A DNA stretch of 64,000 nt, taken from assembly GCA_001310455.1 (NCBI GenBank), contig BAXG01000013.1:56097-120096 (forward strand), written 5' to 3'. Positions 9,028 to 20,543 of this stretch are shown piece after piece. The stretch's first letter is position 1. Each line of letters starts with the position of its first letter. The notes beneath the pieces were generated by a model. The model was not told the origin of the DNA. It did no database searches and saw only the letters and a program-made list of their open reading frames with translations. The position numbers and the translations under genes were made by a program. The stretch is from Photobacterium sp. JCM 19050. Its GTDB lineage: Bacteria; Pseudomonadota; Gammaproteobacteria; Enterobacterales; Vibrionaceae.

Positions 9028-10023
9028 ATGAAAGCCTATATAGTGAATGAGTACAGTGAAGCTGCAAAATTCCAACAAGCCGATATTGCAGAACCAACGT
9101 TAAAACCTGGACATGTTTTAATTCAGGTAAAAGCCACCAGCTTAAACCCTGTTGATAATAAAATGCTGAGAGCAGATCTCGGTATCAATACTCCAACTCC
9201 TGCAGTGATGCATATGGATGTATCCGGTGTTGTTCTTGAGGTAGGTCAAGGAGTGACAAAATTTCGCAAAGGAGACAAAGTCTACGGTTGTGCCGGGGGG
9301 CTGATGGGTCCGGACGGACCAATTCAAGGAGCCCTGGCAGACGTTATGCTGGCAGACGCCGATCTGCTCGCCCATATGCCAGCAACTGCGAGTTTTGCGC
9401 AGGCTGCTGCCCTTCCATTGGTTACCATAACTGCGTGGGAATGTATTTACGATAAAGCCAATGTTCAGGAAGGAAAACACATTCTTATTCATGCAGGTAC
9501 CGGTGGTGTGGGACACATGGCTATTCAACTTGCCAAGTTGCGTGGCGCTACTGTATCTACAACTGTATCTGATGACATCAAAGCGAAAGTCGCCACACAG
9601 TTAGGTGCAGACAACATCATCAACTATAAAACTGAAACTGTAGACAGTTACGTTGCCAGACTTACTGATGGGAAAGGTTTCGACATAGTTTACGACACAG
9701 TAGGCGACGACAATATCGATCGTTCTCTCGAAGCTGTTAAGGTGTGGGGCGAAGTGGTTGCAGTTAACCCACGTATGCAAGACTTAAAACTCATGCACGC
9801 AAAGTCTCTTACACTCCATTTTGTATTGATGCTGCTCCCTTTGCTAACCGGAGAAAAACGAGCACACCATGGCCTGCTACTGTCTGAAGTGGCCCGGTTC
9901 TTTGATCAAGGCGCATTAAAACCACTCATTCATGAAGTTTTACCATTTAGCGAAGTTAACCGTGCACACAGAATATTGGAATTAAGCGATCACATTGGAA
10001 AGATTGTATTAGAAAATAGGTAA
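9028..10023 (+). CDS. MDR-superfamily zinc-free NAD(P)H oxidoreductase (quinone oxidoreductase-like)
   Basis: Intact 331-aa enzyme. N-terminal GroES-like domain (LIQVKATSLNPVDNKM) is followed by the Rossmann motif HAGTGGVGHMAIQLAK, which matches the AXXGXXG cofactor site of quinone oxidoreductases. The structural-zinc cysteine cluster of alcohol dehydrogenases is absent. Upstream lies AAGGAA at a good distance. The gene is divergent from hxlR and followed 20 bases later by an ABM-family gene, suggesting a small operon for reducing reactive quinones or enals. Confidence 0.88.
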   Translation: MKAYIVNEYSEAAKFQQADIAEPTLKPGHVLIQVKATSLNPVDNKMLRADLGINTPTPAVMHMDVSGVVLEVGQGVTKFRKGDKVYGCAGGLMGPDGPIQGALADVMLADADLLAHMPATASFAQAAALPLVTITAWECIYDKANVQEGKHILIHAGTGGVGHMAIQLAKLRGATVSTTVSDDIKAKVATQLGADNIINYKTETVDSYVARLTDGKGFDIVYDTVGDDNIDRSLEAVKVWGEVVAVNPRMQDLKLMHAKSLTLHFVLMLLPLLTGEKRAHHGLLLSEVARFFDQGALKPLIHEVLPFSEVNRAHRILELSDHIGKIVLENR

Positions 10024-10043
10024 ACCAATTACAGGGGGTAATT

Positions 10044-10331
10044 ATGATTTATCTTATTGCTGACATTATCGCACATCCCGGAAAAGAAAAGGAGTTAGAG
10101 AATAGTATTTTTACAGTGATGGCCCCTACCAAAAAAGAGCCGGGTTGTATCCAATATGATTTACACAAGGATGTTGAAAAACCAGGAAAGTATATTATGT
10201 ACGAAATTTGGGAATCACAGGAGGCAATAGAAAGCCATATTGCATCTGAACACGTAAAAATATTTCTTGATGAAACAAAAAATAATAATCTTATGAAAGA
10301 TTTAATTATCAATCGCTGCGAAAAACTTTAA
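10044..10331 (+). CDS. antibiotic biosynthesis monooxygenase (ABM/YgiN-like) protein
   Basis: A 95-aa ferredoxin-like fold protein. The pattern IADIIAHPGKEKELE...EPGCIQYDLHKD...YEIWESQEAIESH is typical of ABM proteins such as YgiN (quinol monooxygenase). AGGGGG precedes the ATG. It likely acts with the preceding oxidoreductase in quinone turnover under HxlR control. Base composition is more AT-rich than its neighbours. Confidence 0.85.
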   Translation: MIYLIADIIAHPGKEKELENSIFTVMAPTKKEPGCIQYDLHKDVEKPGKYIMYEIWESQEAIESHIASEHVKIFLDETKNNNLMKDLIINRCEKL

Positions 10332-10425
10332 TTTTTTTAGTCATATTGATATTTTAGATGCTGACCCTGAGCCATTCGCATCTGCTTGGAAGCCCAATAT
10401 TTTTCAAAGCAGAATGGAGGTCGAA

Positions 10426-13400
10426 ATGAGCAGTACCGATACTCAAAAAAACAAATGGATGAAATTTTATTTCATTATTTATTTTGTTGCTTTTTCATCA
10501 CCAACCTATTCCGGGCAAGGGCCCGGATTAGGTCAGATTCAATTCGCACAAAGTGAGGTTTTCACACAGGTATCTCAACTCGTTGATAATAATGAACATG
10601 AATTTTTACCGAAGGATTATCCCGGACGTCTGAGGTATGGTACTAACGGCGTCACCATGTTAAATGGCTATATTCTTGGTGTTTTTGCTCCCGATAGCGG
10701 GCAAATACCCGGTGGCTGGTTCGTTTTGGATTCATCAAACCCTCGGAATTTATCTTTGGTGAATCGGATTTACGAACCAGATTTATTTACCGCAGATCGC
10801 TCCAGCGACAGGTTAAGAACAAAAGATTTTTCTGAGGTTCATTCTTACGGACTAAGCGAGAATTCTCTTGTTGCCATTCATAATATACGTGGTATCGAGA
10901 TCTGGGATTGGTCTGACGTATTCAATCCTGTTCAGGTAAGCAAACTTGCATTGGATGATATTGTCCAAGCAGGTTACGGTAACATCCCCTGGCATGTATC
11001 TTGGCAAGCCCCTTACCTCTATGTTGCAAGAGGCACATCAGGCATTTCAATTGTCGACACATCTGACATTAATAATCCCATACATGTTAAAACCATACCA
11101 ACAAGCCAGCTAGGTGGATTTTGGTAGGTAAAGTGCGTGCTTTCGGGAACAAATTGCACATTTCCAGTCGTAACAACCGTGGTGGATTCTCCATTTTGAA
11201 CATTGATGATCCGCTCAACCCAGTATTGGAGAAAACTGTCCCGAACCTTCCCTTTGTGTATTACACATCATGTTGGGACGGAAAATACTCTTATTTTGGG
11301 GCACGCGCAGCTGCAGACAGCTTGGTTGTGTATGACACCACTACCACTCCAATGACGGTAGTTAACGACAGTGTAACTGGTTTCCTCAACACCTACTGTT
11401 CGCACCAGGACGAAAAACTCATCATGGGTAACCGGTTTGATGTTGGGACGTTGGATGTTTCTGATAAATCAGATATCCGCGAAATCGGCAGGGGTGTATT
11501 GCAACTTGACCCTTCTATTACGCCGGATCACGGACAATCCTATCCCTTTGGCAATCTGATTTGGGTGGGTAACGACCACGGTTCCGGCAGTGGCTTTATG
11601 GCTCACGAAGCTCAACCTGATACCAATCCACCATCAGTTTTTTATACCTACCTGAACAAGACAGCACTCGTGTACCCGTAACGGCACGTGTCGGCCTTGC
11701 CATGTCAGACAGCATCTTGCTGGAATCCGTCAACAATCAAACTTTTGTTGTAAAAGAGTTTCCAGGTGGACAGCAACTTAGCGGTACCTACAGTGTAAAC
11801 AGGGCGTTTGTACATTTCAGCTGATCAGCCGCTCAAACAGAATTCGATTTATCAGGTCATTGCTTCAGGAATCAAAGATTTTTCCGGAAACCCGATGCCG
11901 GAATACCGTTTTAACTTTGCTACCGGCACTGTCTCCGGTCACGATGTATCGCTCACACAAAGCACTATGGTTGAGGTGGCACAATCTTTGGTTTTAAATG
12001 CCTCTGCGCAACCATCCTGGGTGGTACGGTTGAATACTCCTGGGATTTTGGTGACGGCACTCCTTCAACACCGTTTTCTACCAACGGTCTAGTTCAGCAT
12101 ACCTACGCCAGCCCCGGTCACTGGCAACCTATCGTGACCATCCGAGAGAACCAGTTAACATCAACCGATTCTCTGGCTGTTACTGCCGTTACTCCGGTAA
12201 CGCCTACTCAACCCACTACTGCGTCTTCAATTATTTCGACAGGAAATCGCATCTACACAGCAAATGAAGACAATGGTTCTGTCACGGCATTTTCCGCTTA
12301 TGCCCCGTTCAATAAGATTTGGGAATCCCCGGTCGGCAAAAAACCGAGAACACTGGCACGGGCACCTGACGGTCGGATATGGGTGGTGAACCAGGGTTCG
12401 GATTCCATCAGTATCCTCAACCCAACAAACGGACTTATCGTACAGACTGTATCACTGCCACGGGCATCTCAACCTTATGGTGTTGTATTCAGCCAGATGA
12501 GAGCTATGCATTTGTTACGCTGCAATCTTCCGGCCGGCTCCTAAAAATGGATCCGCTTAGCGGAAGTATCCTGCAATCTCGCAATGTCGGTCACTCCGCG
12601 CGAGGAGTTGCCGTTGACAGCAATTCGGACACAGTTTTTGTCACCCGGTTTAAATCTCCCCAGGATCACGCCAGAGTTATTGCTGTAGACATAGATTTTT
12701 TCAGTTCCCAAGTCATTCGACTTAGCAAAGACACGACTACTGTTGATGGCCCGGATCGTTCGAGGGGGCTTCCGAATTATCTCAACAGTATTACCATCTC
12801 ACCTGACGGTAACTGGGCTTGGGTGCCAGCTAACAAAGTAAATGTCGATCGCGGTCCATTTAACGAGAATGACCCCAATAAGAAACTGACATTTGACAGC
12901 ACTGTCCGTGCCATCCTGACTCCAATCAATCTTCAAACAAGGCGAGAAGCTTTAGCAGGCAAATTGATTTCGATAACGCTTCGCAACCCAAAGCTGCCGT
13001 ATTTAGCCCTGCTGGGGACTATATATACACTGCATTGGAAGGCAGCAACAGGATCGAAGTACGAGATCCCTACAACAATAACATCGCCTTGCAACTCAAT
13101 CGTACCGGTGATGCACCAATAGGTTTAGTCAGATCCGGAAAATTCCTGTTTGTACACGGCTTTCTGTCACGCAGTGTGAAGGTTTTCGATGTCAGTGCAT
13201 TTGAACAACCTGACAAAGGAGAAGTCGTAGAAGTTGCGAACCTGAAAACCGTCGAAACAGAAAAGATGAATGCTGCAATTCTGGCCGGGAAACGTATTTT
13301 CCACAACGCGGAAGATGCGAGAATGGCAACTGACGGCTACCTATCATGTGCCAGTTGTCACGCCGACGGCGACTCTGATGGCCGTGTCTGGGATTTTACC

Positions 13401-15361
13401 GACCGTGGTGAAGGACTGCGAAATACATTATCGTTACTTGGCCGCTCAGGCACAGGAAACGGTAACGTTCACTGGACAGCCAACTTCGATGAAATCCAGG
13501 ATTTTGAAAATGATATTCGCCATGGATTTGGAGGAAGAGGCTTTCTACCCGATCAGATATTTGAAAATACTGAAAACCCTCTGGGTTCGCCCAAGTCTGG
13601 TCTGAATTCAGAACTGGATAATCTGGCATTGTACGTTTCCAGCCTGAGTGAATACCCCGGCAGTTACAAAAGACGTCAGGACGGCTCACTGGAGCTTATG
13701 CCCGTCGAGGAAAAGCATTGTTCGAATCCAAGGGCTGTAATAGCTGCCACAGCGGGCCAGCCTTTACCGACATGAAACGTCATGATGTAGCACTATCCAG
13801 CCATCTTCTGGCTTGGGAATTGGCCAATCTTTGTCAGGCAAGGGATTCAAAACTCCGACGCTTATCGGGCTTATGGATTCAGCACCTTATTTCCACAATG
13901 GCCGGGCAGCAACGCTGAATGCCGTACTTCAAACTGGAGGGGTTCACTATATTTCTGACTCTGCAGAACGACTGAGTGTCGAGTCTTACCTCCAACAGAT
14001 CGAGTATGAGGGTAACCCACTCCCAGAATCCACGGGCAGCGAATTCATCTTTGTCAGTGATATAACGCCAGTTACCAGCAGCAATGGCTATGGACCGGTT
14101 GAATTTGACCAAAGCGTTGGAGGGATAGGAAGCAATGATGGTCGTCCCCTCACCATAGACGGGCAAACGTTCACCAAGGGAATAGGTGCCCATGCAGCCT
14201 CTGAAGTGACGTATGACCTGTCTGACCTCAATGTTGACCAATTCAGTTCCTATATTGGATTGGATGACGGTGCCGGAAACGGCGGCTCTACAGTTTACGA
14301 GGTATACCTGGATGGAAAACGTGTCTATGTAAGCCCCGTACTGAGGGGTCGGACGACTTACTGCACATCACCATTCCTATCTCACCACTGCATGCACAAT
14401 TAAAACTGGTGACATTACCAACCTCTGATGGCAAGGCCTTCGACCACACCAACTGGGTGATGCAAAACTAAGGATTCAGCGTCATGTCTACCTTAGTGAC
14501 TTGTCTGAAGTGTCATCCACCAACGGCTGGGGGCCTGTTGAAAAAGATCAGAGTGTCGGACAAAAACAAGCCAATGATGGCGGCATCATTACTATCAATG
14601 GAACCCAGTATTCCAAAGGTCTGGGAACGCACTCAACCTCAGAGATCACCTATGATCTTGCAGGTAAATATTACAGTGCATTCTCAGCCGTGATAGGTGT
14701 CGATGACAGTGCAGGAAACAGAGGTTCAGTTGTTTTTGAAGTGTACGTCGACAGCAAGCTCGTATATCAAAGCCCGGTGATGACCGGCAGGGATGATGGA
14801 ACACCCGTGAATATTCCGCTCACTGATGTAAACACTGAACTTACATTGAAGGTTTTACCCACGTCGGATGGTGGTAGCTATGACCACGCCGACTGGGCGG
14901 ATGCTAAGTTGCGCCAAAAGTCGTACGTATACGCCAGTGATATGCAGGAAACCTCATCGACCAACGGATGGGGACCGATAGAAAAAGACCAGAATGTCGG
15001 TCAAAAACAGCAAGGAGATGGCGGCCAAATCCGCATCGCTAATGTCGGGTATGAAAAAGGACTGGGTACACATTCTGTGTCTTCCATTACATACAATATC
15101 GATGGACTCAGCTTCAGATATTTTGATGCGGTGATAGGAATTGATGACAGTGCAGGAAACCAAGGCTCGGTAATATTCAACGTAGTTGTTGATGGCACCC
15201 GCCTTTACAGAAGTCAGGTGCTCCGTGGTACACACCAAGGGGTTCCAATTTCAGTACCTTTGTCCTCAGACTCCCGTCAGGTCGTTCTGGAAGTAGAAAA
15301 TGCACAGGATGGGGGTGGATTTGACCATGCCGACTGGGCCAACGCAAGATTTGTAAGATAA
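10426..15361 (+). CDS. giant exported protein: LVIVD, PKD, YVTN propeller, di-heme cytochrome, three NPCBM modules (frameshifted)
   Basis: After repair of about ten single-base breaks this is one protein of about 1640 aa. The start at 10426 follows GGAGG. A signal peptide (KWMKFYFIIYFVAFSSP) leads into LVIVD beta-propeller repeats (GISIVDTSDINNPIHVK), an SbsA-like Ig segment, a PKD domain (VEYSWDFGDGT), and a YVTN-type propeller (PDGRIWVVNQGSDSISILN). Two CXXCH haems follow, CASCH (13347-13361) and CNSCH (13736-13750), with the MauG/CcpA-like APYFHNGRAATL motif. Three NPCBM modules end the protein (pattern IGVDDSAGNRGSVVFEVYVD then DHADWADA). Breaks are near 11123, 11655, 11807, 12023, 12493, 12962, 13711, 13814, 14354 and 14457. 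It probably acts in the periplasm or at the cell surface; enzymatic role unknown. Confidence 0.8.
14480..15358 (+). repeat. tandem NPCBM module repeats inside the giant protein gene
   Basis: Two adjacent copies (about 14485-14910 and 14930-15358) encode near-parallel modules beginning SSTNGWGP and ending DHADWA. A third, more diverged copy precedes them at about 14045-14475 (SSNGYGP). The copies are similar at DNA level, for example GATGACAGTGCAGGAAAC at about 14702 and 15143. This indicates internal duplication. Confidence 0.8.
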
Positions 15362-15402
15362 CCAACCGATTGCTCTTGCAACTGCCTTGATAAAGGCGCC
15401 TT

Positions 15403-15437
15403 AGCCGTGAAGCTCTCCAACTTCACGGCTTTTTTTC
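15403..15437 (+). terminator. rho-independent terminator after the giant protein gene
   Basis: A perfect ten-pair stem (AGCCGTGAAG/CTTCACGGCT) with an eight-base loop ends in eight T on the plus strand, four bases before the stop codon of the convergent marR-like gene. Confidence 0.9.
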
Positions 15438-15440
15438 TGC

Positions 15441-15965
15441 TTACAAAGACCGTGCTGCCCTTGATGCCTGATCATAAAAACCGGAAAGCGTTCGCATTAG
15501 CGTCGCCATTTCACCCAATTGATCGTGCATGTTCATTTTTGACAACACCTCAACAAGGCATTGCTCCCGGATATCCCGGTAGGCTTTGCAAAATTCCCTG
15601 CCTTCATCAGTTACCTGGTAATAGGTATCTTTTCCCTGTCTGGTACCCTCCACCAAATTGCGCTTAACCAGTTTTCTCACTGAATAAGACACATTGTGCA
15701 GGTCTTCGATATTCAGCATAAAGGCCACATCGGCAATACGTTTTGCTCTGTCTCTGTGATGGATATTGTGTACCACAAGAATATCCAGCGAACTGAGTTC
15801 AGGAATACCTGACGTCGCACTGCAAGATTGCATCCAACGCTGAAAGGCGTTGTTTACCATGGTAAGGGCATACTCAAATTCACTGAGTGTCATCGCGTTT
15901 TCACTGGCAAGGTGAGCCGATGACACTATGGGCAAATGCGAAGCGGAATTTTCTTTATTGTCCAT
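15441..15965 (-). CDS. MarR-type winged-helix regulator next to the TRAP genes
   Basis: A 174-aa protein with a MarR-like winged helix: FEYALTMVNNAFQRWMQ (helix 1), the LDILVVHNIHHRDRAKRIADV region, recognition segment NVSYSVRKLVKRNLV and wing GKDTYYQVTDEG. It resembles COG5631 regulators that accompany TRAP and YcsF loci. It starts 21 bases after the dctM stop on the same strand, so it is probably the last gene of the dctPQM operon and controls 5-oxoproline or related transport. The effector is unknown. Confidence 0.85.
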   Translation of the reverse strand: MDNKENSASHLPIVSSAHLASENAMTLSEFEYALTMVNNAFQRWMQSCSATSGIPELSSLDILVVHNIHHRDRAKRIADVAFMLNIEDLHNVSYSVRKLVKRNLVEGTRQGKDTYYQVTDEGREFCKAYRDIREQCLVEVLSKMNMHDQLGEMATLMRTLSGFYDQASRAARSL

Positions 15966-15986
15966 CTTTATATCTTTCCCAAATTC

Positions 15987-17287
15987 TCATCCGGCGGTCA
16001 TGGTAGTTGGCAGCCAGGTTACAATTCCCGGCCAGACGGTCACTAACAGTACCGCAAACATCAGCAGGAAGAAAAACGGCAATGCCGCTTTGGCAATAAA
16101 CAGAATATCTCGCCCGGTAAGACTTTGAATGACGAAAAGATTAAATCCAACCGGGGGGTGATTTGTGACATTTCCACCACCAACACGATGTAAATGCCAA
16201 ACCAAAGAGGGTCAATACCTGCCTGCGTAACCATAGGGAGGACAACTGATGTGGTTAGCACAACAACCGAAATGCCGTCTAAAAAGCACCCCAGAATAAC
16301 GAATAGGATGGTAAGGAAAAAAAGCAACATATAAGGTGAAAGCTGTAAGGCGGCAATTTCCTCGGCCAACATCCGGGGTAAGCCAATAAAACCCATGGCT
16401 ACCGTCAGAAACGCAGCACCAGCCAGAATCAAAATGATCATGCAGGATGTTTTGACTGCACCCATCAGACTTTCACTGAAGCTCAGCCAATTCAAAGAGC
16501 CACTGGCCAACGCCAGAACAAGGCGCCCAACACACCAAATGCAGCAGCCTCTGTCGGCGTCGTCAAACCGCCATAAATTGAACCCAAAACAAACAAAACC
16601 AGCATTCCGACTGGGATCAGACGTAACAGCGCCCTGAGTTTTTCACTCCAGGAATACTCTGGCCCTTGTTCCGGCATATCTCCACGGTTCATCACCGACC
16701 ACAGCATGGTGTAGCCCATAAACAGCATCACCAGCATCAACCCTGGTATCGCGCCGGCAATAAACAGTCGGCCTATGGAGACTTCTGCCGCAACACCGTA
16801 AACAATAAGTATGATTGAAGGAGGAATTAGCAGTCCCAGCGTCCCTGAACCGGCCAACGTGGCAATAGACATCCTGTCGTTATAGCCCTGTTTTTTAAGC
16901 TCTGGGAGTGTCATTCTCCCAATTGTGGCTGCTGTTGCCGCAGACGAACCAGACACGGCAGCAAACATCCCACAGCTCAGTATATTCACATGGAGCAACC
17001 TTCCGGGTACCGACCCAACCATGGCGTCAGCCCTTCAAACAGGTCTTTTGAAAGACGGGTTCTGAACAGAATTTCACCCATCCAGATAAATAACGGAAGG
17101 GCAGCAAGCGACCAATCTGAAACCGCCCCCCAGGTTGACGTTGCGTAAATCAGCCCAAACGCATCATTGCCGAGTAACACCATCCCAGCGATGGCAACAA
17201 TCACCAGAGACAGCGCAACCCACAGCCCGCTGGCAAGTACCGCAAAAGCATTACGAGGAGAACGACACCAATCAGCATCTCATTCAT
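15987..17287 (-). CDS. dctM: TRAP transporter large membrane subunit, frameshifted
   Basis: DctM-type permease of about 433 aa with many hydrophobic helices. Key stretches are PLFIWMGEILFRT, CGMFAAVSGSSAATAATIG, LLIPPSIILIVYG, GLTTPTEAAAFGVLGA, GCFLDGISVVVLTTSVVLP and, after repair, QITPPVGFNLFVIQ. Start at 17287 (MNEMLIGVV) overlaps the end of dctQ. Breaks: T4 at 17244-17247, G3 near 17015, CC near 16522 and the C6 run near 16153. Each is repaired by adding one base. The subunit forms the sodium-coupled translocation channel. Confidence 0.88.
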
Positions 17288-17845
17288 GCGTTGCCCCCTG
17301 CTATTGGGAACTACATTATCAAGTTCAATTTTCTGGCTTTCTGCAAGTGACTCTTCTTCCGATTTAGGAATCCGGGTGCCATAGAGAAAATGACATAGGG
17401 TTTGATCAATAACAGCAATGGCGAAAACAACCATTCCGACCGCCATGGGCAGTTGCACTAACCAAAGTGGCATCGGGACATAGCCAGATGTTACTTCCTC
17501 AAAATCCCAGGACTCCCAGACCATAAACCCGAGCTGATAGGCCAGATAAACCACCAAAACGGAAGCAACAAGGAGTACCCCGCGCTCGACCTTTATCATC
17601 GACGTTTCAGCCAAGCGTGATGTGAACAAACTTACCCGGATATGCCCGCCTTGCCGGAAGGTATAGGCCAGCGCCAGAAAACTCGCAGCAGCCAGCAGGT
17701 ACCCGGCAAAATCATCGCTTGATGGAACCACAATACCCAGCCAGCGCCCGATTACCCTGGCTAGAATAATCAGGCAGATGCTGACAATACAGATTCCCGA
17801 CAGAATGCCGGCACCGCGATACAACCCTTCCAACAAGGCGCGCAT
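17280..17845 (-). CDS. dctQ: TRAP transporter small membrane subunit, frameshifted at its end
   Basis: DctQ-type subunit of about 188 aa with four membrane segments (ICIVSICLIILARVI, YLLAAASFLALAYTF, LLVASVLVVYLAYQLG, MAVGMVVFAIAVIDQ) and the RQGGHIRV motif. As read, its frame runs without a stop into dctM. Adding one G to the G5 run at 17294-17298 gives the ending SRGATHE with a stop at 17280-17282, overlapping the dctM start. I therefore reject a natural DctQM fusion here. It lies between dctP and dctM. Confidence 0.88.
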
Positions 17846-17885
17846 AGGGATGCTCCTTTACTTCTTAATACTGATAGACGTACGG

Positions 17886-18869
17886 TTACCGGTTTTTGTA
17901 AGCATCAATAATTTCCATACCTTCAGAACCCGCTTCTTCCGCCCACTCTCCAGCCATCACAGAACCGACTTCTATTAGCGAGTTCATTAGTGCTGCACTT
18001 GGCTTGGCAACATTCATTCCGTTATCCGCCAACGCCTGTGTTTTAGTGACAGTTTCACTTTCCGCCATCTCCCAACCACGCGCTTCTGCATCAGCTGCTG
18101 CTTTCAAAAGCGCATCCTGAACATCTTTATCCAATCGTTTGAATGCGCGTTTGTTAACAACAACCATGTTTTTGGGAATCCATGCCTGTACATCCGTGTA
18201 GTGCTTCACGTAATCCCAGGACTGGCTGCTCACGCCAGTTGTAGGTGAGGTGATCATCATATCGATGATGCCAGTTGAAAAAGCCTGAGGGATTTCCACC
18301 GTTTGAACAGTCGTTGGAGCCGCATCTAACAGGACAGCCAGGCGAGACAGCGTTGAGCTGTATGCACGCATTTTGGCTCCCTTGATGTCATCCACGCTGT
18401 TAACGGGTGCCTTGCTGTAAATCCCCTGAGGAGGCCAAGGCACGGTATACAGCAACATCATTCCTTCTTTGCTCAGCTTATTTTCAAGGGTGGGTTTGGA
18501 TGCAGCGTAAAGCTTTTTCGCCTGGTCAAAATCGGTGGCAAGAAATGGCAGGTTATCCAGCTTAAACACCGGATCACTGTTCCCCAGAATCCCGATGAAC
18601 ATTTCCCCAATAGGAACCTGCTGAGTTCTGACTGCACGAGGAATTTCTTTGTGCTTAATAAGGGACGCGCCTGCGTGGACAACAATTTCCAATTCACCCT
18701 TGGTGGCGGTTTTTACATCCTCGGCAAACTGCCTGATGTTCTGAGTGTGGTGCGTTGCATCAACGTAAGGAGTCGCCATATCCCAGCGAGTTGCTGCGTA
18801 TGCGCCAGTGCTGGACAAGGCAATTAAGGCAACCACTGCCTTTTTCAGTAGAGGTTTCATGATGTTCAA
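17886..18869 (-). CDS. dctP: TRAP transporter periplasmic binding protein
   Basis: Intact 327-aa DctP-family solute receptor. Signal peptide is KKAVVALIALSSTGAYAA. Family features include PWPPQGIYSKAPVNSVDDIKGAKMR, the conserved region that contributes the carboxylate-binding arginine. It leads the operon dctP-dctQ-dctM-marR and is divergent from pxpABC. The context suggests 5-oxoproline, or a related carboxylate, as ligand; this is inference only. Confidence 0.92.
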   Translation of the reverse strand: MNIMKPLLKKAVVALIALSSTGAYAATRWDMATPYVDATHHTQNIRQFAEDVKTATKGELEIVVHAGASLIKHKEIPRAVRTQQVPIGEMFIGILGNSDPVFKLDNLPFLATDFDQAKKLYAASKPTLENKLSKEGMMLLYTVPWPPQGIYSKAPVNSVDDIKGAKMRAYSSTLSRLAVLLDAAPTTVQTVEIPQAFSTGIIDMMITSPTTGVSSQSWDYVKHYTDVQAWIPKNMVVVNKRAFKRLDKDVQDALLKAAADAEARGWEMAESETVTKTQALADNGMNVAKPSAALMNSLIEVGSVMAGEWAEEAGSEGMEIIDAYKNR

Positions 18870-19115
18870 TCCTTATGTGCTGGCAAAGATCCATCCTTTG
18901 CCGACGTCCTGTGGGTCATTTTTTTATCGTGAAACGTATCGCAATTCCGTGCCGACCAACGGGCCGGCTGATTAGAACCTATACGCATTGAAACCTTTTG
19001 GCAACATTTTAAAAACATTTTGCTTGCACTTTGCATTCAATATATCTTTAGATGAGATTTTGAACACATTATTGACACCAGGCTTTCTGGAGTGACGGCG
19101 GAAGGAACAAGTCGG
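18870..19115. promoter_or_regulatory. divergent promoter region between dctP and pxpA
   Basis: A 246-base spacer with AT-rich stretches and no coding sequence. It must hold the promoters for both operons. I see no clear operator. Confidence 0.5.
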
Positions 19116-19846
19116 ATGAAGTTGAACTGTGACATGGGAGAGAGCTTTGGTAGCTGGAAAATGGGGCTGGATGAAGATGTGATGCCCTGTATTGATATGG
19201 CAAACATCGCCTGCGGTTTCCATGCATCAGACCCGGACGTTATGGCGTTCACTGTGCAGAATGCCAAAAGTCACAACGTGATCATTGGTGCCCATCCCGG
19301 CTACGCTGACAAAAAAGGGTTTGGTCGCCGCAGTATTCCGCATAGTTCAGAAGAAATCACCAACCTGGTTGCCTACCAGGTTGGTGCCTTCAGGGGATTT
19401 GCAGTTTGTACTGCGCACAAGTGGGCTACGTAAAACCCCACGGCGCACTCTACAACGACATGATGGCCAATGAGGTCATTTTTCGGGCTGTCGTGGAAGG
19501 TGTTGCTTCCCTCTCTGGCAACCCGTCCCTGATGATCCTTGCCACCACTGACAACAACAGGTATCAGGCGATTGCCGCTGAAAAAGGCGTCAACCTGCTG
19601 TTCGAGGCCTTTGCCGATCGCGCCTATACCCCGGAAGGCAAGTTGGCTCCGCGCAACCAGCCCGGATCGGTATACCACAACCCGCAACAAATCATCGATC
19701 AGGTCACCACATTGGAAAGGCACGGCTACGTTGTTGCAACTGACGGCAGCAAGCTCAGTTTGAATGCAGATACCGTATGTGTGCATGGTGACAACCCGGA
19801 ATCCGTCGCTACCGTCAAAGCCCTGTCTGAAGCACTGGCATCATGA
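19116..19846 (+). CDS. pxpA: 5-oxoprolinase subunit A (YcsF/LamB family), frameshifted
   Basis: YcsF-family protein of about 244 aa. The N-terminus [12 protein letters not shown] and the segment [11 protein letters not shown] are signatures, as is [10 protein letters not shown] further on. With PxpB and PxpC it forms the ATP-dependent prokaryotic 5-oxoprolinase that turns pyroglutamate into glutamate. The start at 19116 follows GAAGGAAC. The frame breaks at TT 19389-19390; one added base gives [18 protein letters not shown]. The stop overlaps the pxpB start (ATGA). Confidence 0.92.
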
Positions 19847-20543
19847 AAATCGATATTTCTCAGGTGTCCGAGACGCACCTCATCATTTACTTGGGCGAAA
19901 AGATAGACACCCGATTGGCAGGGAAAATAGGTGCACTGAGTGAGAAAATCCGGCATCAATTCAGGGATGTTCTCAGAGAAGTGATTCCTTCCTATACATC
20001 CATATTGATCGAGTTTAATCCGCTGAAAGTGGATGCTGCTTCGCTGAAAACCGCCATTTACAAACTCATGGAGCACCCGGATTCCCAGTCTGATGTGGGG
20101 ACGGGGAAACTGATTACATTGCCGGTTTACTATGGTGAGGATGTGGGGCCAGATTTAGCTTCTCTGGCTAAATCAAAGGGCTTGTCTGTCGAAGAAGTTA
20201 TCAACTACACTCCGCTTCGGTTTACACGGTGTGTGCCATTGGTTTTGCACCCGGCTTTGCGTTTCTGGCATCCGTTGATGAACGTATTGCCGCTCCCCGC
20301 CACACCACCCCAAGAGTTCGGATCCCAGCGGGAAGCGTAGGTATTGCCGATACCCAAACTGCCGTCTACCCCGCTCAATCCCCCGGTGGCTGGCAGATTA
20401 TCGGTAATTGCCCAGTGAAATTGTTCGACCCCCACAGCGAGCCGATGATGCCTTTTCAGGCCGGAGATAAAATTTGCTTCGAGCCTGTCAGCAAAGTGAC
20501 TTTTTTAAACGCAGGAGGACAACTGTGTTCGGATTGGAAGTAA
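19843..20543 (+). CDS. pxpB: 5-oxoprolinase subunit B, frameshifted
   Basis: PxpB/KipI-type protein of about 233 aa. Features include SYTSILIEFNPLKVD, PVYYGEDVGPDL and, in the second frame, IGFAPGFAFLASVDERIAAPRH and PGGWQIIGNCPVKLFDP. Frames change near 20225-20240. The end overlaps the pxpC start by about 19 bases, indicating translational coupling. Confidence 0.92.

Noticed and set aside
10426..15361. A cluster of separate small genes or programmed frameshifting
   Set aside because: Ten breaks at unrelated short runs, without slippery heptamers, and domain continuity across each break make separate genes or programmed shifts unlikely.
17201..17845. Natural DctQ-DctM fusion
   Set aside because: The frame runs through only because of a G5 run; one extra G creates a stop at 17280-17282 and the usual overlap with dctM.
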